Of a DNA stretch of 64,000 nt, positions 62,802 through 64,000 are shown piece after piece. Under the pieces are notes generated by a model. That model was not told where the DNA came from. It was given only the letters and a program-made list of their open reading frames with translations, and searched no databases. The stretch is from Clostridiaceae bacterium (GTDB taxonomy: Bacteria > Bacillota > Clostridia > Peptostreptococcales > Tindalliaceae), in assembly GCA_011390155.1 (NCBI GenBank), contig JAABSW010000009.1, forward strand, positions 39,872 through 103,871, given 5' to 3'. Position 1 is the first letter of the stretch; each line of letters starts with the position of its first letter. A program made the position numbers and the translations under genes.

Positions 62802-63842
62802 CTATTCGTACTGAGCTTTCAGTCCGTCAAGCAGTTCCTTGGTGTATACTTCTTCAAGTTTGGGCCAGGTGGTTGTTCGCACAAACTCAGCCAACATTTG
62901 AACATCCTCGTCACTGAGTACTGTTACAGTCACACCCAGTTCTTCCAGTTGTTCCATCCAATAGTCATCTTCAGCTTCTGCCAGTTCAAAACTATCCATA
63001 CTCTGCTTTGCAAAGGCATCAAGCACTATTTGCTGGTCTGACTCTGACAGGCTGTTGAAGAGTTCAAGGTTCATCACATAAGCGGTACTTTCAGCGTGCA
63101 TAAAGGTGCGGTAGAAGTAGTCAATGACCTCACCAACCCAGTGGTAATTAACGTTGGGAGTGCCGCCAATCCATCCATCTACAACGCCGGTTTGAATGGC
63201 TGTGGGAGCTTCTGCGTAAGGAACGGTTACGGGTGTGTAGCCAAGGTCAGCCATTGGTTCCCGGGAAGCAGGAGCAGCCCATACACGGGTTTGTATTCCT
63301 TTGTCAGCACCAGGTACCAACAGGTCGTTTGGTTCAACTTTGGTGCCCATGCCGATGTAGCCTTCCAGGTAGAAGCCGAGAAACTTGGCGCCAAGGGCTT
63401 CATTATATTCAACAAACTTATTGCTTAAGAATGAATCAGGAGCGTAGACTTCTTTTGCTTCATCATAACCCGTTGTCAGGTAAGGCGTGTAAGCTGCTCC
63501 CAGCCTTGGGTCAAGCGAATCAGGGATAGTAATGTGAGCCAACTCAATGGTGCCACGTACGATTTCTTCATACACTGTGTCGTAGCCGCCCAATTGGCTG
63601 GCAGGGTAAATGTCAATGGTAATTCTGCCTTCTGTTTTTTCTTCGATTTCTGCTGCAAGTGCTTCGGCAGATCGGGTAGCCATGTGATCGATAGGATGGT
63701 CAGTGGCCATACGCCATACCATTGGTTCGTCAGGATCGGCTGCTGTTTCCTCGCCTCCGCCTCCGCCACAAGCGGTTAAAACTAATGATGCACATAGTAC
63801 CAAAGCCATGAGTAACATACTGCGTCTACTTCTTTTTTTCAT
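62802..63842 (-). CDS. dctP: TRAP transporter substrate-binding lipoprotein DctP
   Basis: A 346-residue solute-binding protein with a lipoprotein signal peptide; the lipobox LTAC places the anchored Cys near residue 25. Then comes a Gly/Glu-rich linker and a DctP fold (WRMATDHPIDHMATR at the start, YPASQLGGYDTVYEEIVRGTIEL). The substrate-carboxylate Arg is probably in KGIQTRVWAAP. The substrate is a carboxylate-bearing compound; the neighbouring class III aminotransferase suggests an amino compound. GGGGAGG precedes the ATG. Confidence 0.93.
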   Translation of the reverse strand: MKKRSRRSMLLMALVLCASLVLTACGGGGGEETAADPDEPMVWRMATDHPIDHMATRSAEALAAEIEEKTEGRITIDIYPASQLGGYDTVYEEIVRGTIELAHITIPDSLDPRLGAAYTPYLTTGYDEAKEVYAPDSFLSNKFVEYNEALGAKFLGFYLEGYIGMGTKVEPNDLLVPGADKGIQTRVWAAPASREPMADLGYTPVTVPYAEAPTAIQTGVVDGWIGGTPNVNYHWVGEVIDYFYRTFMHAESTAYVMNLELFNSLSESDQQIVLDAFAKQSMDSFELAEAEDDYWMEQLEELGVTVTVLSDEDVQMLAEFVRTTTWPKLEEVYTKELLDGLKAQYE

Positions 63843-63900
63843 TGGTAATCCTCCCCTTGAATACTTTTTTATTTGACGTACATAACAAATGGTTTTAGTA

Positions 63901-64000
63901 CTAAATCATGTTATCCACTTCAGCCAGTACATGGTCAAGGATGGCCATGGCTTCCTTCAGTTCAGGTTCAGTGATGACCAGTGGCGGTGCAACAATAAGG
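63901..64000 (-). CDS. Class III aminotransferase, C-terminal end only
   Basis: The last 32 codons of a gene that begins beyond the window. The tail LIVAPPLVITEPELKEAMAI followed by LDHVLAEVD is typical of class III PLP aminotransferases (4-aminobutyrate, ornithine, taurine or diaminobutyrate types). The stop is at 63901-63903. It lies 58 bases upstream of dctP on the same strand, so it may be in the TRAP operon. Confidence 0.7.
   Translation of the reverse strand, partial: LIVAPPLVITEPELKEAMAILDHVLAEVDNMI

Overview
The window reads as a chromosomal segment of a Gram-positive, probably anaerobic Firmicute of the class Clostridia. The basis is the very strong AGGAGG-type ribosome sites, the frequent TTG and GTG starts, the intrinsic terminators closing almost every gene, and the gene families present (clostridial EFR1-type ferredoxin-flavodoxin protein, split LysO, DUF302, YkvI, TRAP transporter). 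No rRNA, tRNA, CRISPR array, transposase or prophage was seen. An amino-acid-fermenting, possibly halo-alkaliphilic member would fit (cyanophycin metabolism, kynureninase, several aminotransferases, Na+-coupled transport), but genus is a guess.

Layout. 1-5 kb: hemerythrin-like fragment, kynureninase, an acetyltransferase, and a zinc-ribbon/ankyrin gene pair. 5-13 kb: ABC exporter with an SGNH hydrolase, then cyanophycinase and cyanophycin synthetase (cphB-cphA) and a multicopper oxidase. 13-20 kb: an envelope/stress region (DUF697 protein, YtxH, MscS, CsbD-like, nitroreductase, a rhodanese-fasciclin protein, a Gly/Ser-rich TPM-like membrane protein and PspA). 20-27 kb: hydrolase, DeoR regulator with GAPDH, a second MscS, several small genes and a cluster of short repeats. 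27-33 kb: MarR regulator overlapping a divergent FtsH, an EFR1 protein, split lysine exporter LysO, M28 peptidase. 33-42 kb: double MerR regulator divergent from a DsbA/FrnE-type oxidoreductase whose active-site Cys codon is an in-frame TGA, M14 carboxypeptidase, PBP1, ZIP transporter, KatG. 42-52 kb: membrane proteins, an asparagine-synthetase-like protein without the glutaminase Cys, a membrane LuxR regulator, a tandem DUF302 protein divergent from a Crp/Fnr regulator, an OxlT-like MFS carrier, RidA, UspA. 52-64 kb: YkvI carrier, 4Fe-4S protein, aminotransferase, PfkB kinase, sirtuin, an SSS symporter with a small subunit, and a TRAP transporter (DctPQM) with a UspA protein and the end of a class III aminotransferase.

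Themes. Oxygen and thiol stress recurs (hemerythrin, multicopper oxidase, KatG with a PerR-like box, nitroreductase, the predicted UxxC selenoprotein). Nitrogen storage and turnover also recurs (cyanophycin genes, lysine export, peptidases, aminotransferases, RidA).

Most notable observations: (1) a predicted selenoprotein, with TGA at 33579-33581 in a UPYC motif followed by a bSECIS-like hairpin; (2) a dispersed non-coding motif TAAACAGGA found eight times, nearly always between genes or on stop codons, often in a small hairpin, two copies sitting in a 77-bp repeat that is about 79% identical; (3) a matched promoter pair in front of the DeoR-GAPDH and SSS symporter genes; (4) a gene-free leader with a terminator just before the TPM-like gene.
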